DNA of 64,000 nt from Nitrospira sp. (GTDB taxonomy: Bacteria; Nitrospirota; Nitrospiria; Nitrospirales; Nitrospiraceae), in assembly GCA_029194535.1 (NCBI GenBank), contig JARFXR010000003.1:186001-250000 (forward strand). Reading direction: 5' to 3'. How positions within the stretch are numbered: position 1 is the stretch's first letter; each line of letters starts with the position of its first letter. The notes under the pieces were generated by a model that worked only from the letters and a program-made list of their open reading frames with translations, searched no databases and was not told where the DNA came from. A program made the translations under genes and the position numbers. This document shows, in pieces, positions 20,301-31,200 of this stretch.

Positions 20301-23300
20301 GTTCCGTGTTATAGCCCGCATAGGGCGAATGCGCCTGGTCCGGTTCGAAGTACATGGCGGGCCGCGGCAGCGACCGAGTGAGGTCGACGGAAGCGCTGGG
20401 CGCATGGATGTCGAAATTGGCCGCGTGTTGCCAGGTTTGCTGAATCAAATCGAACAGTTGCGGCACTCCCCCGAGCGAGACCTCACGGCGCAACTCACTC
20501 GCACGCGGATGCCCGTTCACCACGATCTGCAGCCGGCCTTGTGAGTTCACCGGATCGGTATGCGTATTTTCCCGGCGGATGAAATAGCTGTTCTGGGCAT
20601 CGCGATAGACGACGACCTCGGCGGCTTGATATTCGAAGGGAGCCGCCGGCAGCAACGAATACGACGGCGATACCCCGCTCCATACCGTCACGGCATTGCC
20701 GCCGCCATTGTCCGAGAGGGTCAACGAAGAGGACTGACTGGCCCCCGTCACCTTGAATCCCGAACCGTAGGTGAGCGCGCCGCTCGGCAGAGCCGGCAAC
20801 GGCGTGGTCAGCGGCAACCATTCAGCATCGTCTGCGGTATAGATTCGGAATTTCTTGACTGGAACGATCGTGACGGGACGGTCTGCTTCACCACCCGGCG
20901 CAGCGCCGCCGATGCCGATAATAAAGTTCTGTTGAAAGCGCAACTGGCTGTGGTGCTGGTACACCTCATTCGAGGACGAGTCCTTGTACGGGAAGCTCTT
21001 GGACTGAGGCGATGCGCTGCCGAACGACACGGACAGCTCAAAGGTCGGATTTGTCCTCAGGGCGCTCTGCCGATAGTATCCTGTGTCATGATTGCCGAAA
21101 AGGTCGCTGCCATGCAGCCATGCAGCCAGACTCAATGTCAGGGTGAAGTTGCCGTTGGCATCCGTGACCGTGGAGGTGTCCTCCGTGCTGTTATAGGCGG
21201 GAGCGCCGGACAGCCCGAGTCCATGGTCCTCATCCCACTGAATGTCGTTCCTGGCCGTCGTGATCTCTTCCGGGGTTCCGTTGAGCTTGACATACACCCG
21301 TACGGAGGCGTTCGCGAGCGGACGATAGATGGTGCCGTTTGCATATGAGGCGTAGACGACACCGGACAGCGTGACCATGATCCAGGGGGCACTGCGGACC
21401 AGGGGGAAGAATGTCCGAAAGGGCAGGATATCAGCCGTCGATGGCGCATCATACAACAGCGCGCCTTCACGCTTGGCGCCGTAACAGTCGATGTCTGTCG
21501 AACCCGCCACGCTGCTCCTGACTCTGAAGGTGAAAGTCTGGTTCTCGTCCTTGCCGTAGACCCACGGATGCTCGAAGACATCGCTGCTCATGAGCCGATC
21601 GGTCCATCCCCGGCTGGTGCGGCGAATCCACGCCATCTGAACCCGCCACTTTGCGCCTGGTGCGGTCGCGCCTCCGACCCCGGGCTCCGCCGCCAGTTGC
21701 GTGATCTCCGGCCACGCGACATAGACATCGCCGCGCATCACGAACGGCAACACATGGTCCGACTTGACGCCCTCCAGCGCCACGTGCTCCCACGGCTCCC
21801 AGCGGTTCGTCCGCTGGGTCAACACCCAGCGCCGATAATAGAACCGCGACGGCCGGTTTCGCGTGCGGCCGAGCACGTGGATGCGAATTTCCGGTTCACC
21901 GTCCAACGCCTCGTTGTCCACATACATGCCGACCACGGCGAGGCTTGAGATATCCTCGAGTTGCTTGAGATACACCTTGAGGAGTTCCTCCGCCCGCTCG
22001 TTGTCGAACTCGCTCTGCTGCAACTGACCTTCCAACTCCCTAAAGAGCTCGGACTTGTCGTCGCGCAATTCAGGCTCGATCCAGTTCTCCGGATACAAGA
22101 AGACCTTCCGATTGGCCTCCCACACCCGGTAGTTCTTCATCCATTTCCAGCGATCGGCGTCGATGGCAGCAGGCGACACCCCGGTTTCAAGATTCATCAA
22201 ACACCGCTGCACGAACAACTGGACGGCGCTGATCGCATGGAGAATGCGCGTACTGGTCTTGCACGCGCTCATGCGCGGATCGATCAGGAAATGCTCATAC
22301 AGATCGTTCGCGTCCCTCCACAATCCCTTCGCCACCGCATTGGCCGGGGGATTGGCGATCAGATAGGCGACCAACGCGTCGCGCTGCTGGTGCCGCAGCC
22401 TATCCGAGATGGGCCTGAGCCGTTGCAACCAGGTGCGGCCGTCGGATCGTCCACGCAAGAGCTCCCGCGCGAGCATCGCTTCGTTCGGGCCGGGCCGCGC
22501 AGCGACCCCGGGGGCCGGAGCCCTGTCCTCGGCCAGCGCAAAGCACTCGCTCGCCTTGCCGCCGAGCCGCTGCACCGTGGACAACAATTGCAGCAAGTCG
22601 TCGAGCCGTGACGGGTTCTGCACATCCGCCGGCCACGCGAGGTTCAGCTTGGCCATCGCATCCGTCACATCGTCGACCGATAGGCGCATCGCTTTGGCGA
22701 GAGTCCGTTTCGCCAGCCATCCAATCGCCTCAGCAATCCTGACGGCGGCTTGATAGTCGGCCGGCCATTGTAGATTCAGTTGTGTCTGCGTCGCCCATGA
22801 CACGTCCTCGGCCGAGCTGTCCAAGCCCGCCGCCAGGTAGGCGACCTGGGCGGCGACGTCCGTCTGCGCCTCGACCAGCGTGGCCGGATCGACGCACATG
22901 AGCGATTGCAGCTTGGCGATCAGTTTCGGTCCGAGAGAGGGACGATCACGCAATTCGAACAGCTGGGCCAATCGCCGCCATGCGCCGTAACGAACGTCCG
23001 CATCTCCCGGCGCACTTGGGAGCGCATCGAGCGAAAGAACGTCGAAGGCCAGAGGTTGTAGATCGGCGGACGGCAGCCATTGCACTTCATCCGGGCGCAT
23101 CTTGAACGTGCGATAGACGAACGCCGCTTTATGAAGCTTGCACAGCGCGCGAGCCTGCCGCGGAAACGCGCTCGGGGTCAGGGTCACCCGCGCATCGCCG
23201 TTCGCGAATTCGTGGTCGAGCAACGCACCCAGCGTCAAGTCGCGGTCCAGTCCGGTCGACAGCAAACGCTCGACGAGCGCTCGATCAAGCTCGACGGCCT

Positions 23301-26300
23301 GCGCCAGGCTTTCCGCCGCCGCCTTGCGACACAGGTACGGCAACAGCCGTTGCAGGACCCGATCGACCCGTGTCGCCGGCGTCTGGTCCACCGCAAACAG
23401 CGCGCGGATATCGTTCTCCGCGGGGAAGAAACGATTCAACGCAACCGCCTCCGCATACTGATCCGACTTCAATTTGAGGGCAGCAGCGACCGGCGCGGAC
23501 AGAACCGCGGCGAGCCCCGCTTGCTGAGCGTCGCTCATCCATCCGACGAAGCTGACTTGCTTCGAGCCCTTGTCGACATAGCACCGGCGCGACAAGTCCT
23601 TCGGGATGACCGGGGGTGACTGCTGGACATAGGCGACCCTGAACACCGGGAGCTCGAATGATTGCAGGCGGCGTGCGAGAGCCGGCAGAGCGACCAAGAA
23701 GGCGTCGATCTTTGTGCGCAGCATGGTGATGGCGGCCCTGGCCGACGGCGAGGCGACGTTCGCCAGATCCAATGTGCTCCATTGATTGGCGTTGAGCGCG
23801 GGGGATCCGCTCAGTCTGCCGTCGGCCCTGCGATAGACGACGAGAGCGGCGAGCGCCGGTGGAACGGCGACTGCCGGATTGCCCGGCACCGTCACTGTGA
23901 GCCGGCCATCCGATGCGAACAGGTCGACGGCCTCCTTGACCAGCTCGTCATACCAGCCCAAGCCCGCGAGCGCCTTGGCGAGATGGTCTTCCGGCCGATC
24001 GGCGCCGCCGGTGACGTCAAGGCGCACGACCTGCAGCGCCTCTCGAAGATTCATCAACGTGCCCGACAGCCACTCGATGGGAAGCAGCGGATTCGGCTCG
24101 TCACCGAGCGCATACTGCAGCAGGTATTGCAGTGCTTCGACCGAGAAACCGCTCTTCGCAATCGCCTGCGCCTGCTCGACGAAGGTGATCGCCTGGGCGG
24201 GACTGGAGAATGGATCGATCGCGATCACGCGTTTCAAGCGAATGAAGTCGACGATCGAGAGGCGCAAGGCTTTGGCCATGGAAACGTGGCGAAACAGCGC
24301 GGAGAGATTCTTGAGCTTCAAGGTGGGCGGATCATCCAACTCCTGCAGCGCCAGCAGGTGCGCGAGGAGGGCGTCGAAATCGGGCCGCGTGATGCCCAGG
24401 GCGGCGGCCACGGCAGCCGCTTTGTTCGCGAGCGCCGGAGCTGTCCCTGGCGTCGGATAGACAATTTCGGATCGTTGATCGTTCAGGGCAAAGTCATGGT
24501 CCGGCGGATTGGCGACCGCGGGATTGAGAAATACGCGTTCGTACAAGCTCTTGACCGAACGCCGTGGCGCCGCCGTGTAGTCGTCGTAACTCTCCGTCAA
24601 CGAACCCCACCAGGCCGCAAGATCCGAAACGGACAGACCGAGCAACTCGTGCAGCCGTCTCAGATTCGACAGGCGCAGGAGCGCAGCCTCATTCAGGCTC
24701 GTCCGATCGACCGTCGTGGCGGCGATCGCCAGATCAAGTTCGAAGGGGGATCCGCCGACCTTTCTCCAGAGACGCACGAACCGGTGGATGCGATCGAGTT
24801 GCGCAGCGTTCAATCCCGGGAGCTTCATGCCGCTGGGGTTGCACTCTGCGCCGATCGGCGTCAGCACCGGCGCAACGGCCCGAACGAATCGCGTCTGCAG
24901 CACATTGAGCAATTCGCGGTAGCTCAGACCGGATTGTTGCAACAGGATGGACACGTTGAAGCCCAACACGTCGGTCCACAATCCGGATGCAATGTAGTGT
25001 TCGTCGTTACGATCCACGACCCGATTCCCGCTCTCCTGTAAGCCCCAGTACTCCCATTGAGGACGCGGGTTCGTCGCGGTGACGATGCTCGCCTCCGCCG
25101 GCGAGAGACCGAGCACCTCGCGCGCAATGGCTTGATCGGCCCACCGAGTCTCGGGCTTGCACCGCTCCATCAGCCCACGACGAGAGACGCCGCCCCGCTC
25201 GAGGAATGCCCTCACCTCTTCGAGCCAAAGATTGAAAGGCAAGGTCCACGGATAGACTGAGGCATCCAGCCTGTTGTAGGCCTCCGGATTTCGGTTTTCC
25301 GGAGTCGCCAGCGCATCCTCGCGCGCGTCGGACGTCTGATACGTCAGTGAAGCGATACTGAGCCGCTCGGGAACATACTGCAGCGTGACCTCCTCTGTGA
25401 CCGAAATCTCCCAGTCGGCTCCGGCAGGAGCGATCCGGTACGGCAAGCCGTCCGGCAGCATGCTGCGCAGCGGTTCGACGATCTGTCCGTTCCGCAACCC
25501 AAAAAACACCATCTGCGCCATAGCGGTGGGATACTGACCCGCGTCGAGTTGTTGGCCCCCGTCCGCCGACTTTAGGATGACCACGCTCACCGGTGCGGCC
25601 ATCGTAAAGGCGACCCGAACGGCCCTGGTATACGTGACGGTCCATCTGACGCCGGCTTGCACCGGCGTGACCGTCGGAGCGCCTTTGAGGGGAAGATTCC
25701 CGTTACGCGGGCTGTCTCCCGGCGGCATCAGCCAGTCAACGTTCGGCAACCGGCCTTGGTCCAGTTGACGGCGCGCCGCCTCGTACTCCGTCACGCTCAG
25801 GACCTTGGGAAGTCTGCGGAGACCCGACAGGGTCAGCGATCGCGGAAAGTGACGCAGCGTCCAATGCCGCGCCCCGTCGGTGATCATCCAGTCCGTAAAC
25901 GTCCCGATCAGCAACTGCCTGGCGGACCGCTCGATGTGAAGCGGTTCACCGACCGAGATCGCGCTGCGCTCCAGCACGGCCCGCAGCGCCGTCGTCACGC
26001 GAACCGGCACCGGATTCAAGCCCAGATCGGCTTGCGGATCGAATCCGTAGGGGGCGGGAATCTCGATCGGCAAGCCGATCGCATTTTCCAGCACTTCGAG
26101 CACGAGATCGATGTAGGGGACCTCCTGCTTCGTGTTCCGGCATGTGAGCTCGATATCCGCGATATCGGGCCGTCGCGCCAACAGCGTCGACAATGCGGGC
26201 GTGACCACGCGCGTCGCGCCGCTCGGCGGATCGAGGAAACGGAGCAGATCGACCAGATAGGCGGCGGGACTCAACACCGATTGGCAGTGCTCGCATTCAC

Positions 26301-28083
26301 AGGTCGTCAGATTACCGAAGAGGCGGCGGATATTCGGATAGTTCGATGTGTCCGGAGAGTCGGCTTCGTGCTCGCCGGCCGACTTGAAACCCGACAGGTA
26401 ATTCTTATCGGCATAGGCCATGGCGATGAGCGCGACGGCCGTATCATGCACGTGCTGCGCTTCGGCATAGATGGCGCCGGCGCGTTCCGCCGGCAGGTCG
26501 GGCCCGACGGATTCTTGAAAGGCTTTTGGACCGAGTTGAACGATGTGCAGCGCCGTGGTGAGCCCTTTGTCGAGCAACAACCCCGCCTCACGCCATCCTC
26601 CGGTCAACTTCTGGGCTCGCTGGATCTTCTGCAAGCTGGTCACGAGCCGCTCTTTGTCGTTGACACCCTCGAGACGATCGACGACCGCGCGCGCATTGTG
26701 CGCCTGCAATTCCAATTCAGGATTCGACGCCAGCATCGCCGCCGCCTCCTTCAGCGCGGCATCGTGCAGTTCCACATGACCTGAGTGGATGCGCGCGGCG
26801 AGGACCGCCGTCGGATGTTGCGCTTCAACGGCTCGCTCGAGGCCTTCGGCATAAAGTTCAGGACTGGTTCCACGCGGACCGTCGGACCGGTGCTTTACGG
26901 CAAACTCCAGCCAACGGACCGGCGTCACCGATGCGAGAAACCGCAGGGACGGATCGCCGGCCTCCCCGCGCAATGTCTGTAGTTCCCGTACCAACGTCCG
27001 GTTTCCACCGGTCAATCCGCCAAGCGCCCGCGTCACTTGGACGGACGCGATCTCACCGGCGCTGAACCCCGCATCGCGAAGTCGCGCGGCAAAGCCCGTC
27101 TCGGTGACGCCGGTATCGAGGAGAGCTCCTGCGACGAGGCGCTCTTTCTTCGTCGATAACCGTCCCGGCATCGTGGCCAACAGATCGCCCAGCGACGCGG
27201 TGTGCCCGTCGGCTGCCGGCTGCAGTGCCATGTCTATCTTTTGCGCTTCGATACGAGCCGACAGCTTGTCCAACCACCCTGCAAGGTGCTGCGGGACGAT
27301 GTTCCGTTCGATGGCGGCAGTGAACGCGGCAATCAGGTCATCGGCGTTGCTCGACCAGAGTGCCTTCGGTTCAGTCGGGATACCCTGTCGAAACCAGCCG
27401 TAGTAGAGTTCTGCAGGAACGGTCCGATTGTCTGCCGGCTTGTCTGACCGCTCTTTGGGTGTCGTGGTCGTCTTGTCGCGTCGAACGACTGCGGCAGATT
27501 GATGGGCCTTGACGAAGAGCGCGATCTGCTCGGAAGGAACGCCCATCTCTTGAGTCAGGAACTGGATGTCGCTGTCGGTAAGTTCGGTGATCGGCAGGTC
27601 CTGCCCTTGTTCGCCCTGCCCCACGAGGAGCGGACGTATGGCATTCAGCACGCGCTCGTACTCGGATTCCTGCTTCTCGCCGCCGGCGATCACATGGTCG
27701 ATTGTGGTCTCAGCAGGCGCGTTGAATAGGACGGATGAGCGGACCAGGTCCTGCTCGTCCGCGTTGACGACCACGGTGTAGAGATCCGCGCTTGCCTTAT
27801 CGGCTCTGCAGAACGCCGTCCGGCGATAAGTAATCTGATAGCGTCCCTCCGCGTCAGTCCGGGTCTCACCAAGCTTCTGCCTCGTACGAAGGTCTTGGTC
27901 ATAGGCACGCACCAGGACCCCCGCCACAGGGCGATCGTTCGCGTCGCGAACGCGGCCCGTGACCACAAAGGCGCCGGCTGTGGCGGACTCCGGTTTGGAT
28001 TTTCTATGACTCGATCCTTTGGCGGGAGCCTTGCCGCGGGATTGTGCAAGACGAGTCGGCTTGGTTTCGGGTTTTCTGGACAT
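17344..28083 (-). CDS. Tc toxin TcA subunit (TcdA-like) with an added N-terminal Cna-B-like domain
   Basis: At 3579 residues this is longer than the usual TcA of about 2300-2500. Order: a basic start; a Cna-B/carboxypeptidase-regulatory domain at about 38-132 (VTGRVRDANDRPVAGVLVRAY); a helical part with GWFRQGIPTEPKALW near 224; and the VRP1-type motif SPAAYLVDLLRFLD near 603. The neuraminidase-like region has YRVWEANRKVFLYPENWIEP, interrupted at about 2250-2400 by a second beta-rich segment with TVTDANGNFTLTLSL. A long helical channel region follows. The TcB-binding C-terminus includes FETNLRDERYLPFEGAGAVG and FDYNSISDVILHIRYTAR. TcA pentamers bind the target cell and inject the TcB-TcC cocoon contents. 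The start has AGGTGA seven bases upstream. It lies 144 bases downstream of the TcB-TcC gene. Confidence 0.93.
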   Translation of the reverse strand: MSRKPETKPTRLAQSRGKAPAKGSSHRKSKPESATAGAFVVTGRVRDANDRPVAGVLVRAYDQDLRTRQKLGETRTDAEGRYQITYRRTAFCRADKASADLYTVVVNADEQDLVRSSVLFNAPAETTIDHVIAGGEKQESEYERVLNAIRPLLVGQGEQGQDLPITELTDSDIQFLTQEMGVPSEQIALFVKAHQSAAVVRRDKTTTTPKERSDKPADNRTVPAELYYGWFRQGIPTEPKALWSSNADDLIAAFTAAIERNIVPQHLAGWLDKLSARIEAQKIDMALQPAADGHTASLGDLLATMPGRLSTKKERLVAGALLDTGVTETGFAARLRDAGFSAGEIASVQVTRALGGLTGGNRTLVRELQTLRGEAGDPSLRFLASVTPVRWLEFAVKHRSDGPRGTSPELYAEGLERAVEAQHPTAVLAARIHSGHVELHDAALKEAAAMLASNPELELQAHNARAVVDRLEGVNDKERLVTSLQKIQRAQKLTGGWREAGLLLDKGLTTALHIVQLGPKAFQESVGPDLPAERAGAIYAEAQHVHDTAVALIAMAYADKNYLSGFKSAGEHEADSPDTSNYPNIRRLFGNLTTCECEHCQSVLSPAAYLVDLLRFLDPPSGATRVVTPALSTLLARRPDIADIELTCRNTKQEVPYIDLVLEVLENAIGLPIEIPAPYGFDPQADLGLNPVPVRVTTALRAVLERSAISVGEPLHIERSARQLLIGTFTDWMITDGARHWTLRHFPRSLTLSGLRRLPKVLSVTEYEAARRQLDQGRLPNVDWLMPPGDSPRNGNLPLKGAPTVTPVQAGVRWTVTYTRAVRVAFTMAAPVSVVILKSADGGQQLDAGQYPTAMAQMVFFGLRNGQIVEPLRSMLPDGLPYRIAPAGADWEISVTEEVTLQYVPERLSIASLTYQTSDAREDALATPENRNPEAYNRLDASVYPWTLPFNLWLEEVRAFLERGGVSRRGLMERCKPETRWADQAIAREVLGLSPAEASIVTATNPRPQWEYWGLQESGNRVVDRNDEHYIASGLWTDVLGFNVSILLQQSGLSYRELLNVLQTRFVRAVAPVLTPIGAECNPSGMKLPGLNAAQLDRIHRFVRLWRKVGGSPFELDLAIAATTVDRTSLNEAALLRLSNLRRLHELLGLSVSDLAAWWGSLTESYDDYTAAPRRSVKSLYERVFLNPAVANPPDHDFALNDQRSEIVYPTPGTAPALANKAAAVAAALGITRPDFDALLAHLLALQELDDPPTLKLKNLSALFRHVSMAKALRLSIVDFIRLKRVIAIDPFSSPAQAITFVEQAQAIAKSGFSVEALQYLLQYALGDEPNPLLPIEWLSGTLMNLREALQVVRLDVTGGADRPEDHLAKALAGLGWYDELVKEAVDLFASDGRLTVTVPGNPAVAVPPALAALVVYRRADGRLSGSPALNANQWSTLDLANVASPSARAAITMLRTKIDAFLVALPALARRLQSFELPVFRVAYVQQSPPVIPKDLSRRCYVDKGSKQVSFVGWMSDAQQAGLAAVLSAPVAAALKLKSDQYAEAVALNRFFPAENDIRALFAVDQTPATRVDRVLQRLLPYLCRKAAAESLAQAVELDRALVERLLSTGLDRDLTLGALLDHEFANGDARVTLTPSAFPRQARALCKLHKAAFVYRTFKMRPDEVQWLPSADLQPLAFDVLSLDALPSAPGDADVRYGAWRRLAQLFELRDRPSLGPKLIAKLQSLMCVDPATLVEAQTDVAAQVAYLAAGLDSSAEDVSWATQTQLNLQWPADYQAAVRIAEAIGWLAKRTLAKAMRLSVDDVTDAMAKLNLAWPADVQNPSRLDDLLQLLSTVQRLGGKASECFALAEDRAPAPGVAARPGPNEAMLARELLRGRSDGRTWLQRLRPISDRLRHQQRDALVAYLIANPPANAVAKGLWRDANDLYEHFLIDPRMSACKTSTRILHAISAVQLFVQRCLMNLETGVSPAAIDADRWKWMKNYRVWEANRKVFLYPENWIEPELRDDKSELFRELEGQLQQSEFDNERAEELLKVYLKQLEDISSLAVVGMYVDNEALDGEPEIRIHVLGRTRNRPSRFYYRRWVLTQRTNRWEPWEHVALEGVKSDHVLPFVMRGDVYVAWPEITQLAAEPGVGGATAPGAKWRVQMAWIRRTSRGWTDRLMSSDVFEHPWVYGKDENQTFTFRVRSSVAGSTDIDCYGAKREGALLYDAPSTADILPFRTFFPLVRSAPWIMVTLSGVVYASYANGTIYRPLANASVRVYVKLNGTPEEITTARNDIQWDEDHGLGLSGAPAYNSTEDTSTVTDANGNFTLTLSLAAWLHGSDLFGNHDTGYYRQSALRTNPTFELSVSFGSASPQSKSFPYKDSSSNEVYQHHSQLRFQQNFIIGIGGAAPGGEADRPVTIVPVKKFRIYTADDAEWLPLTTPLPALPSGALTYGSGFKVTGASQSSSLTLSDNGGGNAVTVWSGVSPSYSLLPAAPFEYQAAEVVVYRDAQNSYFIRRENTHTDPVNSQGRLQIVVNGHPRASELRREVSLGGVPQLFDLIQQTWQHAANFDIHAPSASVDLTRSLPRPAMYFEPDQAHSPYAGYNTELFFHVPMLVAGFLSSNQRFGDAQQWLHFIFDPTTEDAVNGNQRYWRYLPFRNHSMTTPIEELLKLLGDPNVPATDSRKQQITAQIDLWSRSPFRPHAVARMRPQAYQINVVFKYLDNLIAWGDSLFRQYTTESVNEATQLYVLAAKLLGPRPQSVPRPRARLPRPLTYRRANDQWDEFSNAWLELEANLAKGGQGSWGMSMRGDKGLSTISSIGLLYFCVPRNEKLAAYWDKVDERLFNIRHCRNIDGVEQPLPLFQPPIDPALLVRAAAAGLDIGAVLADATMPLPYYRFGVLMGKAVDLCNEVKGLGSALLAALEKKDAEQLSRLRSNQEIDLLNLVSAVKEAQVATARADIDALSQSEQAAMARFAQYQRLLGNNSARVPDDFGADVEQTSAVAVAKADSSSELTNLGLTQAEIDQMGWSDTAMTYAAVAGAFNTASGILFAFPDISAGTPFFQSKFGGTNLGSVANAIGSFFSILERNAVHQSSRSAAIGQYQRRQDEWVFQSRMALKEIQQIRRQIIAAKIRADIAAKELDNHKKQIKDAEETDRFMREKYTNHELYQWMTQQLSGVYFRAYQLAYDCAKRAERAFQFELGLRRSTYIQFGYWDSLKKGLLSGERLGQDLRRMDVAYLDQNKREYEITKHVSLLQLDPLALVMLRESGRCEFTVPEAWFDMDYPGHYMRRLKSVSVTIPCIGGPYAAVSCTVTLLKSQIRHSNALDGGYRRDAQNDDPRFSDLFGPMQSIVTSSGQSDSGMFETNLRDERYLPFEGAGAVGTWRLALPADFKSFDYNSISDVILHIRYTAREGGEGLHAAAAGDLQTAVNELIASEGGKGVARLFSLRHEFPTEWQRFLSVTTDGTGDHQQTLSFGPERFPFFLRDRFVAGKVKVTKVHLLSTLTKKVSDTSTLYVTPPGDSFDEQEDGIALAVRDGYGDTLYGQRSFQQDKSVGNWTLLATSADFDALKSDTGDVLLRDVFVCFELTIT

Positions 28084-28227
28084 CGTTCACCTATATCCTT
28101 TTACAAGGCTCGCGTATACAGAACACTCCGCTCCGTTGAGCCGCTCGGTGCATGGTTTCACAAGTTGCGATGTTTCGTGGTGGTCTTATCGTCGTTCCGC
28201 ATGCTCAGCGCCCTATCCCGCGCAAGG

Positions 28228-31200
28228 TCAATCATGCATTCGCTCGCCGATGAACCGCAGCGTGTCTCCCAGTTCCTCGATCGTGTCGTTCACTTGTTGT
28301 ATCGTGCGGGCCGCTTCCTGCTTGGCGAGCCCGTACGAGAGCTCGAAAGCGGCCTTCATGGTTGGCCACGTGGATCGCGCACCCTTCACGTCTTCGTATG
28401 AAATCTTCAGCTTCGACGCATCAGCCGATTCACTCGGATGATCGCGGGTCTTCAGCAGCTCTCCACCAAGATAGGCCCAAAACCGACCCCCTGGCGCCGA
28501 AGCCGGCTTGGAGTCTTGATCCATGGAATTTCTGGCATGCTTCTCATCCGGTTTAGGGTGCACACGAAACGACTGGCGCTTCCTCTCGTCGTACACGATC
28601 GCGGCATAGTTACCGAGCAAGATAATTCCCGGATCGTTCGTGGCCCCCTTCCCAAGAGTGGCAACATCGAACAGGGGAGTTCTGGGTGCGAAATCTCTCC
28701 AGGCTTGAATTCTGCCGGTCAGAAAGTGATCGACGTCTCTCAAAATCACGTTCTCAGTAAGATCATGACTCGTCCGATAGGGATAGACGACCATTTGCAG
28801 AGCCATCTTCAGCAGATCGTGCTCCGACACCTCGATTCCCTTCGCTTTGACCAATGCGGACGCGGCGTCGATCGCAGCATTGACGATGGTGACGACGGCG
28901 CGATCGTGAGCCTCGTTTTCGATGTCGACGTCCATCGACTTTTCCCGCGCCGTGGTCGGCGTCGGCTCCTTCAGAAGATTGTTCTTCACGGTCTCGTTGA
29001 ACTTCTCGTACGCATCAATCCAATCAGGCGTTACATTCGGCAACGCACTGAATTGTTCCACGAGCTTATCCGAATCGAATTCGGTCACTTCTTCCGTGCT
29101 GGCGAGACCGCTTGTATCCACGCGCCCTATGGGATTCGCCAATGCATACCCGATGAGATTTTCCCCGTCGATCAGACTGAAGGGATCGGCACTCACCCAT
29201 CTCCCCAGCCACACGGCGTAATACCTCGCACCGTGATAGTTCAGCCCGCTCTCCTCGTCCCGCTCCATTCCGGTATACCGATACCGTTTAGCCGGCACTT
29301 CAAGCGCACCGTTCGTGGCCCGATACGCGCTCGTCCCGTAGGGGTGATACTCCTCGTAGGAAATGACCTCGCTCGCGTCGTTGAGTTCAAGGCACGCAGA
29401 CCCGAGATGATTCCCATATTGGTAACGGTAGAGCGGGCCCTCCGGAATCCGCGGATGGTCGGTCCAGAGCACATCTTCCACCAGCATGATCCGCCGAGAC
29501 CCGTCCATGACGTGATGGGTCTCAATCTCCTCGACGACGTTGCCGGCCACATAACGCCGATACAGTTCGAATCCGCCGAAATCCATCCGCTCCCACTGCT
29601 TCGTTCCGGTCCGGCTCTCGATGACTTTCCGGCTCCGCTGCTTGCCGCTGTCATAGTTGTAGTAGGCTCGGCCGCCCCCGCCCAGATCCAGCTCACGTAT
29701 CATGTCGCGATAGTCCCAGCGGATATATTGAGCCGGCGTCACATTGATCAGATTCTGCATGCTGCCGTGGGCATCGTAGGTATACGACACCGCCTGCGTT
29801 CTGTCGCCGCCTTCCCACGTTTGCCAGAGGCGGTTGCTCGCCGGCTGCGCCGGGTCCTCAAATGCATAGGCGTAGTCCCGCGTCCAACTGCCGAGGCCCG
29901 CTTCATGACGCAGGCGCTCGATGTTCCCGACGGCGTCATAGCGATAGATCTGCCGGTACACGCTCAATGCGTTAGGATCCCCAAGTTGAATCGGAAACGA
30001 CAGGCCGACGGCACCCGGTTCGCTATCGGCCGGCACGCCGCGTAATGCGCCGTTCTGGCGAGCTGTGGCGGCGATCAATCGATACAACGCGTCGTAGACG
30101 TACCGGCTCCTGGGATCGACCTGCTGGTTGGCGAAGAAGGCCGGCTCGTACGCGTCGTCCTCGACCTCCGTCAGGTTGCCCATCGGATCATAGGTATAGA
30201 ACAGATTCTGCAGCACGCGGTCGTTCTTGAACTGCGACCGGCGGCTCGGGAACGTCGGGTCGTACGCCGGCCTCGTCGTGCGCAGCTGAGCCAGCCGGAA
30301 CGTTTCAGGATCGTATTCATAGCGCGTGGTCGTTCCGTTCCCATACTCGATTCGCTCTCGTTGGCCTCTGGCGTTGTAGGTGACTCCCGCAATCACCGCC
30401 GTCCGTCGGCTTTGGGCAGGCTCTTGATAGCCATCCGCCGTCTTCAGCCCGCGAATGACGAGCTCTTCGCGTTGAAGCGTTCCGCGCTCGTGGTACGTCG
30501 GTTCATAGACGGCGACAGGGCCGCCGGTGCCCCGATGCCAGTTGTAGAGGCGAGTGATTCGATTCAGCGCGTCGTATTCGGTCTGCTGCACGAAGGATTG
30601 CGGATCCAAGACCGCCGTCGGACTGCCCGGTTGCCATCCGATGACCGGCTCGCGATACTTGCCGGCGAGCTGACGCGTGGCCGTCAGGACGTTTCCCTTG
30701 AAGTCATACGCCTCCGCCGTCTTGCGGCCGCTTTGGTCGAAATGCTCACGGAGCCGGCCCCGCACATTGTCCTGCTTCGCGTTCGCCGAGGTTTCTCCAT
30801 ACACGAACCGCTCAATCAGCTGGGGTGCGCCGCCGTTGATCGTCAGCCATCGTTCGGACGGGCGATGGAGCGCATCGTATTTCGTCTGAAACACCCGGTT
30901 CTCCACGACGACGGTGCCGTCGGACTCACGGCGCCCGTTGAGATCCCAGGCGTAGAGGGGCTCACCCGCCGCGTCGTTCAGCGTCCATCGGTCGCCGGCA
31001 TCCATGCTGTGCTGATGCAACAGATTTCCGGCCACGTCGTAGCAGGGCACGGCGTCGGCGGGCACCGTTTCATCCGGCTGCTCGCTCCACCGTGTCGGCT
31101 TCGGCGGCGTGATGTACTGCATCACGAGATGGCGATTCGCGTCTCTGATCCAGAGCGGCTTGCCTTCGGGGTCAAGTTTAGTGAAGGTCACGTACCGCTC

